In this document: positions 11,224-24,100 of the stretch, piece after piece
Position numbering within the stretch: the first letter of the stretch is position 1
Layout of the letters: each line of letters starts with the position of its first letter
DNA from: Gracilaria domingensis
Lineage: Eukaryota > Rhodophyta > Florideophyceae > Gracilariales > Gracilariaceae
Reading direction: 5' to 3'
NCBI GenBank assembly: GCA_022539475.1
Contig: VCMS01000216.1
Coordinates: forward strand, 124,001-188,000
Length of the DNA stretch: 64,000 nucleotides
Program-made: the position numbers and the translations under genes
The notes under the pieces: model-generated
Told to the model about the DNA's origin: nothing
Seen by the model: the letters and a program-made list of their open reading frames with translations, nothing else
The model's database searches: none

Positions 11224-12090
11224 TTGGGAGTCTCCCATACGGAAGGGGCGTCTTCTGAGTCGAAGCAGAGGACGTCTGAGGCGTCACCGCTTTGCTCCCC
11301 GGCAATTCGAATCCTATCCAGGAGAGTTGCTGATACAGATGCTGACTCGAAACTCCTTGGAGTGTTGCATCGACCGTGGATTCGCTGCCGCAATTTGCGA
11401 AACCCGGACCCGGTCATGATAATGGCAAAGCGGAATTACAAAGTATACGCCGACTTAGGCTTATTAAACCAGTACATGGTACGTCAATTATCCGTCTTAG
11501 ATACAGGGGCTGCGCCCAATCTGATTCACACCGCGTTGATACCGCCCGCACTTCGGGAACACATTCGCTACGGTCCAAACGTGGATATTTCCGACGCGAA
11601 TAACCGCCCGATACGCACAGTGGGCTACCTATCTCTCGTGGTGAGAGTTGGAACTTACTTGGTGCAGTTGGATTTCGTTGTCTGCAAGACACTTGCAGCA
11701 CCCGTTATTCTGGGTTGTGATTTTTGTGATCGCTTCGTGGAAGCTATATGCCCCAGGGCCCGAACCGTAGAAATGGTTGATGGCTCGTCGGTTCCGATAG
11801 TGCGAAAGACATTGCAGAACGCTTCGCGTAAGCGTGTCCCGTTGCCTGTCGCTCAAGAGGCGCCGACACCGAAACCGGTCTCAACGAAACTCAGAATCGC
11901 TCAATCCGTTCGGATACCATCGGAATCCCAAGTATGGGTGCCTGTCTCTTCTAAACAGGTAGGGTTGCACATTTTGCAACCCCTGTCTACTCTCTTTTCC
12001 CAGAAACAACTTGCGGTTGCTAACGGAATCGTTACTATCAATCCAGATGAACCCTTTAAAGGTGCTAATAGCCAACTTTCGCCATTCTGA
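11224..12090 (+). pseudogene. Aspartic protease region of chromovirus A, copy 1
   Basis: The retropepsin active-site motif is visible in SVLDTGAAPNLI. It is followed by DISDANNRPIRTVG and by the second conserved hydrophobic-Gly segment VILGCDFCDRFVEAI. Homologous stretches occur in the other two chromoviruses of this window (near 36300 and 55500). The enzyme would cut the gag-pol polyprotein. Part of a broken element. Confidence 0.75.
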
Positions 12091-12835
12091 CCAATGGCTG
12101 GTGAAGAACCAAATTATCGGGTCCGTCTTATCTCACCCTACCGCCATCGTGCCAACGAAGATACCTTTATCGGACGTGCTTGGCTTGACTGACCCTGAGG
12201 AGGGGGAGGACGCCGCTGATGTTTCTCATTTGTCGAAGAGAGGTGACTCCACGAACCCTGACAATTTATCGGGTGTTACTAATCCGATTCCGTCAGAGGT
12301 GAAGGCCACACCACCTTGCTCTGAATTGACGGATCCTGTTAAGGAGTTGGAAAACTTGGACTTGTCTCATGTCCCAGAATCTCATCGAGAAAAATTGCGC
12401 CACATGTTGCGTGAATTCACTCCCATGTGGGATGGCTCCTTGGGGACCATCGGGATCACGGAACATCGAATTGATCTACTAGCGAACACTCGGCCGATTG
12501 CACAACATCCTTATAGGGCTGGGCCGAAAGCTCGTGAGGAGGAACAATCTCAAGTCGAGAAAATGCTGCGCGCAGGAGTCATTGAACCCGCTCAGTCGTC
12601 AGGGGCGTCACCTGTAGTGCTTGTACGTATTGCTGTTGCTCAGTCTGCAGTACCCCATGCGGGTGATCAACCGTCGGAAGTATTGCGCCCAGCGGTCCTT
12701 CCTCACCCGGAACGCGGTTTATCCGAACTACTGGACATCTCGAACACTGTACCCCCACTGGGTCAGACCGCCTCTCTCAGGCCCATTTCGCGGACTCACT
12801 ACGAGTTCAAACCGTCACCCCCCCACCCGACGTAG
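12091..12835 (+). pseudogene. Linker and start of reverse transcriptase region, copy 1
   Basis: The stretch LSHVPESHREKLRHMLREF, ITEHRIDLL and PYRAGPKAREEEQSQVEKML matches the conserved run-up to reverse transcriptase. In the two related elements of this window it is followed by a full polymerase with a YLDD motif. Here the catalytic core is not recognised. Confidence 0.65.
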
Positions 12836-13937
12836 TATCACCACCCCAGGCGGCAACGCCTAAGGAGGGGGAGGACGCTGCTGGTACCGCTGGTAACACC
12901 GCTTTGGTTTCATTGGCGTTGCCGCATTCTCCATGACTTGGAGCCACCACCGTTGGTGAGAGGTCGCCACCGACCGCGAACGGCACTCCCGCCGCAGGGA
13001 CGCAATCTACGCATACCGAGAACGTTCCGGTGCACGTCAGTAATGTTAGAGAACTCCCAGCACGGGAGACAACCGAGAAGAAAGGAAATACTCCGTCACG
13101 GAGACCGCTCGAGAAGCCCGTCTCGCAGGCGCTCACAGAACGCTCGCCTCGAGCTCGCACACATGAAAAGCAGGTCTGTTCAGACCCTTTGGGTAGCTAC
13201 GGGCAAGCCGAGGATGACGGCGAAGTGTCGCAGTAACCCCTTCTCGGCTGATGAAGTAGGAAGAATCAGAACCCAGGGCGTGTGGGCAGTACACCTCCCA
13301 TGATGGAAACGCTAAGTATGGTACCCACTCGGGTTGAACGTCGTGAGCTCGCGCTTGCAACATTACACCCAGAAGCATGGGTGGCGCGTGGAACCCGCAC
13401 ATGCGGAAAATATCCATATTTTTGGAGAGCCCGCGCGCCGCCGCCCGAAGGGAGCAACCCGAGATGCCAGTGCGTTCGCGACCGTTGCGCAAAGGCTGAC
13501 CACTACTGGTGCCCTGTGGCACGCGCCATGCGCGTACCACCACCGCCAACCAATGGCGTACCCCGATCTTGGGCGTTCCGCCTCCCCCCTGCACAGGGAG
13601 CGCAGCCCGCAATGTTCACCGCCGCGCGCGCTCTCCCATTGAAACGGGAATGGAGGAGGGAAAGAAAAAGCAACCGTTGCCCGGTGTGACCACTTGGGAA
13701 CACCCTGGAGGGTCTATAGTACTACGGACGCCTCAGGCGTTGCAAGGAACCCACTTCGGTAGAATTTGGCCGCCAAAGGGCGAAGTTAGATCTAACCCGA
13801 CACGACGGGTAGGGTGCTACTGCAGCCCGCTGAGGGTGAAGGTTCAAACCCCCTTCGCCGGCCAAAACCCACGGTTGGGACATTTATCTTCTACTCCCAT
13901 GGAGGGGAAGTCTCAGAACACCAAGGAGACCGGTACT

Positions 13938-14147
13938 TACTCACAGGAGTTTCTTGTGGACCGTATCGTGAGCCACACTTATACTTCCGAAGAGATACTG
14001 CTGTACCGGTTTCGGTGGTATGGTTACGCTCCTGAAGAGGACACGCAGGAACCCATCGAACACCTTCCCAGGTCTAAAGTTCTTTCCTATCACCGCAGGA
14101 CACGCACGGCTCTCCCTCAAACGCTTGGTAACGCCCAGGTGGGCTGA
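13938..14147 (+). pseudogene. Chromodomain end of pol, copy 1
   Basis: VDRIVSHTYTSEEILLYRFR, then WYGYAPEEDTQEPIEHL, shows the chromodomain pattern: V..I, then a (Y/F)..(R/K)W.GY turn, then W/QEP...L. It sits at the very end of pol, as in chromoviruses, where it is thought to steer integration to modified chromatin. Versions of it recur near 31550 and 50500. Confidence 0.75.
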
Positions 14148-14499
14148 TGCGCAGATAACGTACTGCTCCGCTGGAGTATTCGTGAGGAACCCAAGCATGG
14201 GTCTCGCAGGTACAGTCTCGACTAGAGAGGATTAGAAGTTATAATCACCAGTTTACGATTTACCAAAACTACCGACTTACGGTTACAATGACTCTTATGA
14301 GTGATGAAGTAAAACACTCTTACGAGTGACGAAGGAAGAAGATGAAGAAGAAGAAGCTAGGAATCCTGGAATAGGAGATGAAGAGGAAGATCAGGAAGTG
14401 ATGAAGGTCCCATGGAAGGGAGGGATGAAGCAGAAGATACCACTAAATGGTTTTTACTTTTCTATCTCAAGTTATACTACACTATATCCCGTAGTAGGG

Positions 14500-16366
14500 A
14501 TTGGAGCGCCATTAGCCACCGGTGGGGGGTCCGGCACCGCCCATATTTCCCTGATGGGAATGGGCGCTGTTCGTGTACAACGCCGCCATTTGGTGAAGGT
14601 CCGTCATCCCAGGCGGAATACTCGCTCCTAAGCCGACCAGGGCGTCCTAAAGGGCCTGCACCTGAGGAGGTAGCTGCATACCCTGTGAGGGTATGGCAAT
14701 CTGCCACCCCGTCGGGGCTGCCTGTCCACCACTTGGTCCCGCAGGAGCATCCTCGCCTACACCAGGCACTACCACCATTGGTTGGGCCGCACTCGCTGAA
14801 GTCATGTCCTCAACGTCCAACGCTGGATCATCCTACGCCACATCGGGCAGGTAATCATTCGTGAATACAAACCCAATGGGGTGTCCAGGCGGAATTGGTC
14901 GCTGTGTTCGCAAAAGCACCTCCGCATAGTGTCGGGTGATCATGTTACCCTCCCGTGGGTTGTAGTACACGAAGTTACCCGCTGAGGGATGCTGCCTACC
15001 AGGCGAATGGTCGTACTCGCGCACGTTACTCTGTCGCTCGGGTTGATTCTTCACCGGCACTAGGTTCCAGTTGATAGACTCAACCGTTCCCAAGAAGGAT
15101 CTAAGCTCATCAGCGTTGTTCTGTGACCCAAGGGGTATCGACAAATCTAAGCCACGCATGGCCATGATCAACCTAGGGGGTATATACCACAAGCGGTGAT
15201 GATCATAGACCTCCCAGAGGAAAATTTGCAGCTACCCGTGCCGCCGATTCGGCGAGAACCAATGACCAATACCCAGACTGCGGGTTCGCAATCAATTTGG
15301 ACCCGATGTAATGGATACAGGGTGGAAGCTCGGCGTAGAACCCACGGGGTACCTCAACCAGACTCCACTACGGAGGCAACGGAACATACCGGCCAGACTT
15401 AGCGTTGTTGCGAATACGCTCAATCTCCACGTTGGAGTACGGAACCAGAAACCTGTGGCGGGTGCGTGCCTTGCGCTCGAGCTTGACTCGCAGGTCGAAC
15501 CGCTGCTGGGTGTCGTATCGGCTAATGTACCGGAACTCCGCTCGGAGGATGGGTCTCTCCCAGCAGAGCATATACGGCTCCCAACCGGCGATTCCTCTAA
15601 AGGACTATTCGGGGAACTTCGCCAACGCATCTCCGTATGAGATCTCACCGTATGTTCGGTAGAACGCCGGGTCAAACCCATAAGATGCGGGTATCAAATG
15701 CTCGTTGCGAGTTCGCTCTGCGCCTTGGTAGGCCAACTTCGCCAAGCCCGCTCGGGCGCTGTAGAGGGACTCACCACGAGATCGGCACAGGAAATACGGC
15801 GGTATCGCAATGCGCCCACGCCAATTCGGGCATCGGACGAGTTCCACTGGAATCCCACGCGGGAGCTTGCCGTTCTCCACGTAGGAGTGGATGAGCGCAT
15901 CATTCTTCACCGCATCGGAGTGGAACCACGGGGCCCGTGAGTAGATCAAACTATCCGTCTTTGGATCGCGCACTTGCAAAGACTCCTTCGAGATCCACCC
16001 ATCGGGGGTTGATGTCAGGAGCATCGCTTGCTGCGGGTTCCACGCCACGGCAGCAGGAGCGGGACCCTGTGTCGGGTGTGCGTGCATCGGAGCGTTCCCC
16101 TGAGAGAGCGGGGCCAAAAGAAACCCACCGACGTACTGCGGGTGTTGCTGTTGCCCAGCGGGAGCAAGGGCATTGTTTTGCTGTCCGTTACCGGAGGAAG
16201 AAGGAGCTCCCCCGACGGGGTTGGTTGGAAACGGGTTCATCCCAGACGCGGAGGGATAGACAACGACGGCTGATGTGTGAGACCTAGGAGATGTAGTCGC
16301 GGTGTGAGCTGATATCACCTCGAGGGTGCGCTGTATGCGTGGAACCGGGATGTCGGTGATATCCAT
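14500..16366 (-). pseudogene. Antisense extra reading frame (aORF) of chromovirus A, copy 1
   Basis: This region is read against gag-pol, starting about 80 bp inside the 3' LTR and ending after the chromodomain. The N-terminus is Pro/Ser/Gln-rich. The core holds NWRGRIAIPPYFLC, AFYRTYGEISYGDALA, ERPILRAEFRYIS, LWEVYDHHRLWYIPP and GNFVYYNPRE. The tail is acidic and Gly/Pro-rich. All these blocks recur, with changed residues, in the antisense frames of the other two chromoviruses. It has no transmembrane segment or signal peptide, so it does not look like an envelope gene. I recognise no known family. Broken, with few breaks. Confidence 0.7.
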
Positions 16367-16435
16367 CGCGGGATGCCCGCCTATTTAAGGACTTACCGTC
16401 TCGGCCTCGCAGCGTCACGACGGCGACTCTGGACT

Positions 16436-16448
16436 AAGGAGGGGGATA
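16436..16448 (+). promoter_or_regulatory. Polypurine tract, copy 1
   Basis: AAGGAGGGGGATA stands directly before the TG of the 3' LTR. This is the expected place for the primer of plus-strand DNA synthesis. The same motif occurs at 25483-25495 and, on the minus strand, at 48032-48045. Confidence 0.75.
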
Positions 16449-17618
16449 TGTAGAGCAAACCCGATTCTGAGGGTGTTTGACGAAGAAGCTCTTCATACAT
16501 GAGCGATGCGCCCGTGCACGTGGCACTCGAAGTTATGAGGTGCATCCCCCCACATGGGAGTCTTCAACCGTTCGTTATTTTAATCTTAATTAGCACCCGT
16601 AGAGGGGCGTGCATGGGCCAAGGCCCCTGATTGGGCGTGGACACGTGGAGGTGGATGGCTAGTACACCAGTGGGGTATTTTGGGGGATATTTTAGTTTGT
16701 CTTTATTTTCTGCACCTTGACAGTAGGGTTGCGTACGTGTACCACCCGTACGGGTGTGCACTATTGTAATCGGTCAACCGGCCCTGCACCTGGGGTACTT
16801 AGAGGTGCAGGGGCGGCTGAACACCACCTGATGGTAAAGCAACCAAGCCTCTCCTTCGAGAACTGCCACTCGGATCAGAAGGCACTTAGACTCATCTTGA
16901 GTGGTGCGCTGCTAAACTTTCCCTGACTGGCCGGCTTGGTCCGCCGGTGTACTTACTCTTAATACTTCTGTTTTTTACTCCTTAACTACTTAACCACTAC
17001 TACTCTGATCACTAGAGCCCGACTTTCCGCCGGAGGGTCACCTCCCAGGGTATATATACGCGGTACTCCACCTTGGGACGCCTTAGGAATTGTATATATA
17101 CATCATAACAGTTAGCAAGCCACGCGCCCTGCCGGTGTGGTATGACGTCTACTATTTTCCTATTAATCCTGATTGCAGGACAGATCTCCGCCCAGTATTG
17201 GGTTCTTTCTTGGTCCTTTTCGTGTCTTTTCCCCGACGTTGGGCCTGTTGCCTGCGTGTGCACGGCCCGCGTCTCCTCTTTGGACGTATCTCTTTTTCCT
17301 TTGTTTCTTGGGCTACGCCTCCTTCCGGAGTGTCTGGCTCACCCCCTTTTCGGGTATTCCTCGTTCTATCTACAACACCGTTCCTTGGCTGGTGATGCAC
17401 CCCTGGTCCCGCCAGTGCGTCTGCAGTAGGACCTTTCTGGCATTTCAACTACTGTAGGGTTTTTCCTCAGTACATGACTACGTGTCTTCAACAACCCAGG
17501 TCCCCGTGTCAAACAAGAGGCTCCGATGCCACCCGAGTTACCAATCCCCTACCGGGAGCAGGACTTCGGACATGCGCTGTGCGTGTTTCTACCCATACCT
17601 GGGGTCTGCACCCGCACA
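16449..17618 (+). repeat. Middle LTR of the array, error-rich version
   Basis: Its first 450 bases match the LTR at 25496-26492 almost exactly. Towards the gap it gains many small insertions and longer odd stretches, which makes it about 1170 bp instead of 997. The end reads CTGCACCCGCACA where the clean copies read CTGCACCACA. This is the pattern of poor consensus at a contig end. Confidence 0.7.
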
Positions 17619-17823
17619 GGCTGTAGTTGTCTCACATAGTTTTTGGGAGGCTACTACATGTGTCGATGGCCGCTTTTTAACAACTTGAGAAGCTTTTGGA
17701 ATGTCAATTGTTTAAAAAAACTTACGTTTGTTTTCAGAAGCATCACTTCTTTCTAGAAGTTTTGACTTTTTGAAGTTCTTTTGTAAAAAATTAAAAACTT
17801 TCAAGAATAGTTTCAGAATTCGT
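17619..17823. other. Second appearance of the element's right-hand host flank
   Basis: Directly after the middle LTR the sequence reads GGCTGTAGTTGTCTCACAT. It then follows the same course as 26493-26683, with extra single bases, up to TTTCAGAATTCGT just before the Ns. A non-element flank behind an internal LTR means the locus is represented twice. Confidence 0.75.
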
Positions 17824-18178
17824 NNNNNNNNNNNNNNNNNNNNNNNNNNNNNNNNNNNNNNNNNNNNNNNNNNNNNNNNNNNNNNNNNNNNNNNNNNNNN
17901 NNNNNNNNNNNNNNNNNNNNNNNNNNNNNNNNNNNNNNNNNNNNNNNNNNNNNNNNNNNNNNNNNNNNNNNNNNNNNNNNNNNNNNNNNNNNNNNNNNNN
18001 NNNNNNNNNNNNNNNNNNNNNNNNNNNNNNNNNNNNNNNNNNNNNNNNNNNNNNNNNNNNNNNNNNNNNNNNNNNNNNNNNNNNNNNNNNNNNNNNNNNN
18101 NNNNNNNNNNNNNNNNNNNNNNNNNNNNNNNNNNNNNNNNNNNNNNNNNNNNNNNNNNNNNNNNNNNNNNNNNNNNNN
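17824..18178. other. Assembly gap (355 N)
   Basis: A run of N. The sequence resumes inside gag, at the position equivalent to 9147, with several extra bases compared with copy 1. Confidence 0.99.
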
Positions 18179-21100
18179 CAGGTCAGTTTCAAGGGCGTTG
18201 GAGCGTCGCCTCCTGCTGCCCCCGCGCTCCCGTAGGTTCTGTTTCCCCGAGAACGGGAGATATCGATCGCGATCCGATGGTCGGAATGCCCCCCCTCAGC
18301 CGTTTCCGTACTGCAGGAGCTTTTCTAGAGTATACCGATAACCGGTCATGGAATCTTCTCCTGTGGAGCCTACACCGCTGGTGGAAACGCCCTCACATGC
18401 AGCCCGCCCCGAAGCGCTGGACTCGGGTGAGTACACCTTATTAGACTCACGATTGAGTGTCATCAACATCTCCCTCGTGGATCTTCTTAAACAACAAACC
18501 GAACTTCGGCGTCGTCTCGACGATGCCGCTGTTAGGGATTACTCGGGAGACATTCGTCCCCTGCGTAAGGATGTGAACTCTATTTGGGAGTGTCTTGGAG
18601 AACCCCCTGTGTTCGCAGCGGAGTATGCTGCTTTTATTGAAGAAGCTCGGGTGAGCGCCACTCGCTTACAGAGTCGTTTGCAAAATCTAGAGGCTATTAT
18701 CCGCATGGATGAGGCTGCGGCCAAAGATGGCCCAATCGCCTCAGAACGCTCTGCTCAGCGCTCAATGAAGCGCAAATCCCGGAAGTCTAAAAGGGAGGTT
18801 CACGCATATTCGGACTCGTCAGATTCTGACTCCTCCACCCAATCGTCGGGTACCTCTTCATCTTCATCCTCGTCGGATAGTGAAGGTAGTCACCGACGTC
18901 GGTCTCGAGCAAACCCGCTCTAAGGCGACCTTTGTCACCCAGGGAGCCATTCGCTCCCGTGCTAAGGGAAAGAGACATAAGGGACTCAGGGAGTTAAAAC
19001 CGTCGAATCTGTTGTACCGGAAAACTGCTTTCATACCGTTATCATCGGTTACAGAACGCCTCAGGTGAACGCAATGCCCATGGCATGGGGCGAATGAAGG
19101 ATTACATCCGCCGAATGCAGATTACTCTACAGAATTAAGAGTTCAGTGGTGACGACCCAATTATGGTGTTGGATTTCCTTGCACGCTTCGTTCAGGAAGC
19201 GGACATACTCTGTATGAGTGAAGCACAGGCGTATGTGGCCCTCCCATATTTCCTAAAGGGAATGGCAGAAGACCAATTTCACTCCGTGCGGGGATCAGCA
19301 AGAGCCTCTGAAGGCGGCTTCACGTGTTGGCCCGAAGCCGTTCACTACCTATTGAGGTCGTATGCGAGTGACAATGCGATCCCAGACGCTATTCTGGCCC
19401 TACGGGCGACAAAGCAGAATTCGGGGGAAACAGAAACGAGTTATTCAACGCGCTTGAACAAAGCGTTTCACGGTTACGGTATTGTTTCTTCCTCAGCTGA
19501 GAGGTGCACAATGTTTGTGGAAGGATTGCACCCCGCCATCCGAGCACTAGTATCCCGTTATCGGGAGCAGAACAGGAAGATCTCCTACTTTAAACTGGTT
19601 CACTACGCCCAGACTGAGGGAGATACTTTCCAAGCGAGACGGAAGCCAACACACAAGCCCACGAAGGCCCTCCTGGCTGAAGGATCTGACTCATCTCTCT
19701 CCCTGTTACAGGATAACCGTCCACCTGGGAATTATGATCAGGTCCAGTTTGCGGCAAATCCTATTTCCGTAGGAACTTCGGGGCTACCTTCAACAACTAC
19801 AGGGAAAACAATGGAGACGAACCCTGAGGGGTACATGGGGAACTCTAAGGTTCCTGCGCCATCACTGGGCTATGCCACCAACCACACTCGGTTTGCACGC
19901 CCAGGCTGGCATGATACTCGACCTCAACGACCGGCGGCGTCGCGCTCGCTGGACAGATCGGTGTCGCTGATATGTCACGTGTGTTATCAACACGGACACA
20001 TTTCACCTCAGTGCTCGTTTCCCTTGAGGGAGATGCCGAAAGTAATCGTACAGTACGAGTCTTTGATCCCGGAAAAACGGAAACGTGTGCCATCTGCTTC
20101 ATATGAGGATGCCAAAGCCAAGTACGGACGGCAACAGCAGCCTCAACCTACAGCACCCGCATACCCCAATAATGGGTTAAAGGACCCGACACGGGCGAAG
20201 GGGGTTCCTTTGGATTCTCGAGGTGGGAATGAACCGCAACCGGCGGTCGAGCCTGCCCCGAAAAACTAGATTTGGGAGTCTCCCATACGGAAGGGGCGTC
20301 TTCTGAGTCGAAGCAGAGGACGTCTGAGGCGTCACCGCTTTGCTCCCCGGCAATTCGAATCCTATCCAGGAGAGTTGCTGATACAGATGCTGACTCGAAA
20401 CTCCTTGGAGTGTTGCATCGACCGTGGATTCGCTGCCGCAATTTGCGAAACCCGGACCCGGTCATGATAATGGCAAAGCGGAATTACAAAGTATACGCCG
20501 ACTTAGGCTTATTAAACCAGTACATGGTACGTCAATTATCCGTCTTAGATACAGGGGCTGCGCCCAATCTGATTCACACCGCGTTGATACCGCCCGCACT
20601 TCGGGAACACATTCGCTACGGTCCAAACGTGGATATTTCCGACGCGAATAACCGCCCGATACGCACAGTGGGCTACCTATCTCTCGTGGTGAGAGTTGGA
20701 ACTTACTTGGTGCAGTTGGATTTCGTTGTCTGCAAGACACTTGCAGCACCCGTTATTCTGGGTTGTGATTTTTGTGATCGCTTCGTGGAAGCTATATGCC
20801 CCAGGGCCCGAACCGTAGAAATGGTTGATGGCTCGTCGGTTCCGATAGTGCGAAAGACATTGCAGAACGCTTCGCGTAAGCGTGTCCCGTTGCCTGTCGC
20901 TCAAGAGGCGCCGACACCGAAACCGGTCTCAACGAAACTCAGAATCGCTCAATCCGTTCGGATACCATCGGAATCCCAAGTATGGGTGCCTGTCTCTTCT
21001 AAACAGGTAGGGTTGCACATTTTGCAACCCCTGTCTACTCTCTTTTCCCAGAAACAACTTGCGGTTGCTAACGGAATCGTTACTATCAATCCAGATGAAC

Positions 21101-24100
21101 CCTTTAAAGGTGCTAATAGCCAACTTTCGCCATTCTGACCAATGGCTGGTGAAGAACCAAATTATCGGGTCCGTCTTATCTCACCCTACCGCCATCGTGC
21201 CAACGAAGATACCTTTATCGGACGTGCTTGGCTTGACTGACCCTGAGGAGGGGGAGGACGCCGCTGATGTTTCTCATTTGTCGAAGAGAGGTGACTCCAC
21301 GAACCCTGACAATTTATCGGGTGTTACTAATCCGATTCCGTCAGAGGTGAAGGCCACACCACCTTGCTCTGAATTGACGGATCCTGTTAAGGAGTTGGAA
21401 AACTTGGACTTGTCTCATGTCCCAGAATCTCATCGAGAAAAATTGCGCCACATGTTGCGTGAATTCACTCCCATGTGGGATGGCTCCTTGGGGACCATCG
21501 GGATCACGGAACATCGAATTGATCTACTAGCGAACACTCGGCCGATTGCACAACATCCTTATAGGGCTGGGCCGAAAGCTCGTGAGGAGGAACAATCTCA
21601 AGTCGAGAAAATGCTGCGCGCAGGAGTCATTGAACCCGCTCAGTCGTCAGGGGCGTCACCTGTAGTGCTTGTACGTATTGCTGTTGCTCAGTCTGCAGTA
21701 CCCCATGCGGGTGATCAACCGTCGGAAGTATTGCGCCCAGCGGTCCTTCCTCACCCGGAACGCGGTTTATCCGAACTACTGGACATCTCGAACACTGTAC
21801 CCCCACTGGGTCAGACCGCCTCTCTCAGGCCCATTTCGCGGACTCACTACGAGTTCAAACCGTCACCCCCCCACCCGACGTAGTATCACCACCCCAGGCG
21901 GCAACGCCTAAGGAGGGGGAGGACGCTGCTGGTACCGCTGGTAACACCGCTTTGGTTTCATTGGCGTTGCCGCATTCTCCATGACTTGGAGCCACCACCG
22001 TTGGTGAGAGGTCGCCACCGACCGCGAACGGCACTCCCGCCGCAGGGACGCAATCTACGCATACCGAGAACGTTCCGGTGCACGTCAGTAATGTTAGAGA
22101 ACTCCCAGCACGGGAGACAACCGAGAAGAAAGGAAATACTCCGTCACGGAGACCGCTCGAGAAGCCCGTCTCGCAGGCGCTCACAGAACGCTCGCCTCGA
22201 GCTCGCACACATGAAAAGCAGGTCTGTTCAGACCCTTTGGGTAGCTACGGGCAAGCCGAGGATGACGGCGAAGTGTCGCAGTAACCCCTTCTCGGCTGAT
22301 GAAGTAGGAAGAATCAGAACCCAGGGCGTGTGGGCAGTACACCTCCCATGATGGAAACGCTAAGTATGGTACCCACTCGGGTTGAACGTCGTGAGCTCGC
22401 GCTTGCAACATTACACCCAGAAGCATGGGTGGCGCGTGGAACCCGCACATGCGGAAAATATCCATATTTTTGGAGAGCCCGCGCGCCGCCGCCCGAAGGG
22501 AGCAACCCGAGATGCCAGTGCGTTCGCGACCGTTGCGCAAAGGCTGACCACTACTGGTGCCCTGTGGCACGCGCCATGCGCGTACCACCACCGCCAACCA
22601 ATGGCGTACCCCGATCTTGGGCGTTCCGCCTCCCCCCTGCACAGGGAGCGCAGCCCGCAATGTTCACCGCCGCGCGCGCTCTCCCATTGAAACGGGAATG
22701 GAGGAGGGAAAGAAAAAGCAACCGTTGCCCGGTGTGACCACTTGGGAACACCCTGGAGGGTCTATAGTACTACGGACGCCTCAGGCGTTGCAAGGAACCC
22801 ACTTCGGTAGAATTTGGCCGCCAAAGGGCGAAGTTAGATCTAACCCGACACGACGGGTAGGGTGCTACTGCAGCCCGCTGAGGGTGAAGGTTCAAACCCC
22901 CTTCGCCGGCCAAAACCCACGGTTGGGACATTTATCTTCTACTCCCATGGAGGGGAAGTCTCAGAACACCAAGGAGACCGGTACTTACTCACAGGAGTTT
23001 CTTGTGGACCGTATCGTGAGCCACACTTATACTTCCGAAGAGATACTGCTGTACCGGTTTCGGTGGTATGGTTACGCTCCTGAAGAGGACACGCAGGAAC
23101 CCATCGAACACCTTCCCAGGTCTAAAGTTCTTTCCTATCACCGCAGGACACGCACGGCTCTCCCTCAAACGCTTGGTAACGCCCAGGTGGGCTGATGCGC
23201 AGATAACGTACTGCTCCGCTGGAGTATTCGTGAGGAACCCAAGCATGGGTCTCGCAGGTACAGTCTCGACTAGAGAGGATTAGAAGTTATAATCACCAGT
23301 TTACGATTTACCAAAACTACCGACTTACGGTTACAATGACTCTTATGAGTGATGAAGTAAAACACTCTTACGAGTGACGAAGGAAGAAGATGAAGAAGAA
23401 GAAGCTAGGAATCCTGGAATAGGAGATGAAGAGGAAGATCAGGAAGTGATGAAGGTCCCATGGAAGGGAGGGATGAAGCAGAAGATACCACTAAATGGTT
23501 TTTACTTTTCTATCTCAAGTTATACTACACTATATCCCGTAGTAGGGATTGGAGCGCCATTAGCCACCGGTGGGGGGTCCGGCACCGCCCATATTTCCCT
23601 GATGGGAATGGGCGCTGTTCGTGTACAACGCCGCCATTTGGTGAAGGTCCGTCATCCCAGGCGGAATACTCGCTCCTAAGCCGACCAGGGCGTCCTAAAG
23701 GGCCTGCACCTGAGGAGGTAGCTGCATACCCTGTGAGGGTATGGCAATCTGCCACCCCGTCGGGGCTGCCTGTCCACCACTTGGTCCCGCAGGAGCATCC
23801 TCGCCTACACCAGGCACTACCACCATTGGTTGGGCCGCACTCGCTGAAGTCATGTCCTCAACGTCCAACGCTGGATCATCCTACGCCACATCGGGCAGGT
23901 AATCATTCGTGAATACAAACCCAATGGGGTGTCCAGGCGGAATTGGTCGCTGTGTTCGCAAAAGCACCTCCGCATAGTGTCGGGTGATCATGTTACCCTC
24001 CCGTGGGTTGTAGTACACGAAGTTACCCGCTGAGGGATGCTGCCTACCAGGCGAATGGTCGTACTCGCGCACGTTACTCTGTCGCTCGGGTTGATTCTTC

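Larger units (their letters stand above)
7931..17618 (+). mobile_element. Chromovirus-type Ty3/gypsy LTR retrotransposon, family A, copy 1
   Basis: The element runs LTR (7931-8927), candidate primer-binding site, gag, protease, the linker leading towards reverse transcriptase, a chromodomain, an antisense reading frame, a polypurine tract and a 3' LTR (16449-17618). The order and the chromodomain place it in the chromovirus branch of Ty3/gypsy. Recognisable reverse transcriptase core, RNase H and integrase were not found, so it is broken and non-autonomous, with several breaks. The first and last LTRs of the array have the same length (997 bp). By eye they differ at about 16 positions, roughly 98.4% identity, which suggests a fairly young insertion. 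See the findings for the likely false duplication 16449-26492. Confidence 0.85.

Noticed and set aside
13282-13690. Several long frames on both strands inside chromovirus A
   Set aside because: GC-rich composition leaves many frames open; no match to pol or to the antisense protein was seen.
17728-18444. Open frame running across the N gap
   Set aside because: It is open only because N codons are not stops.
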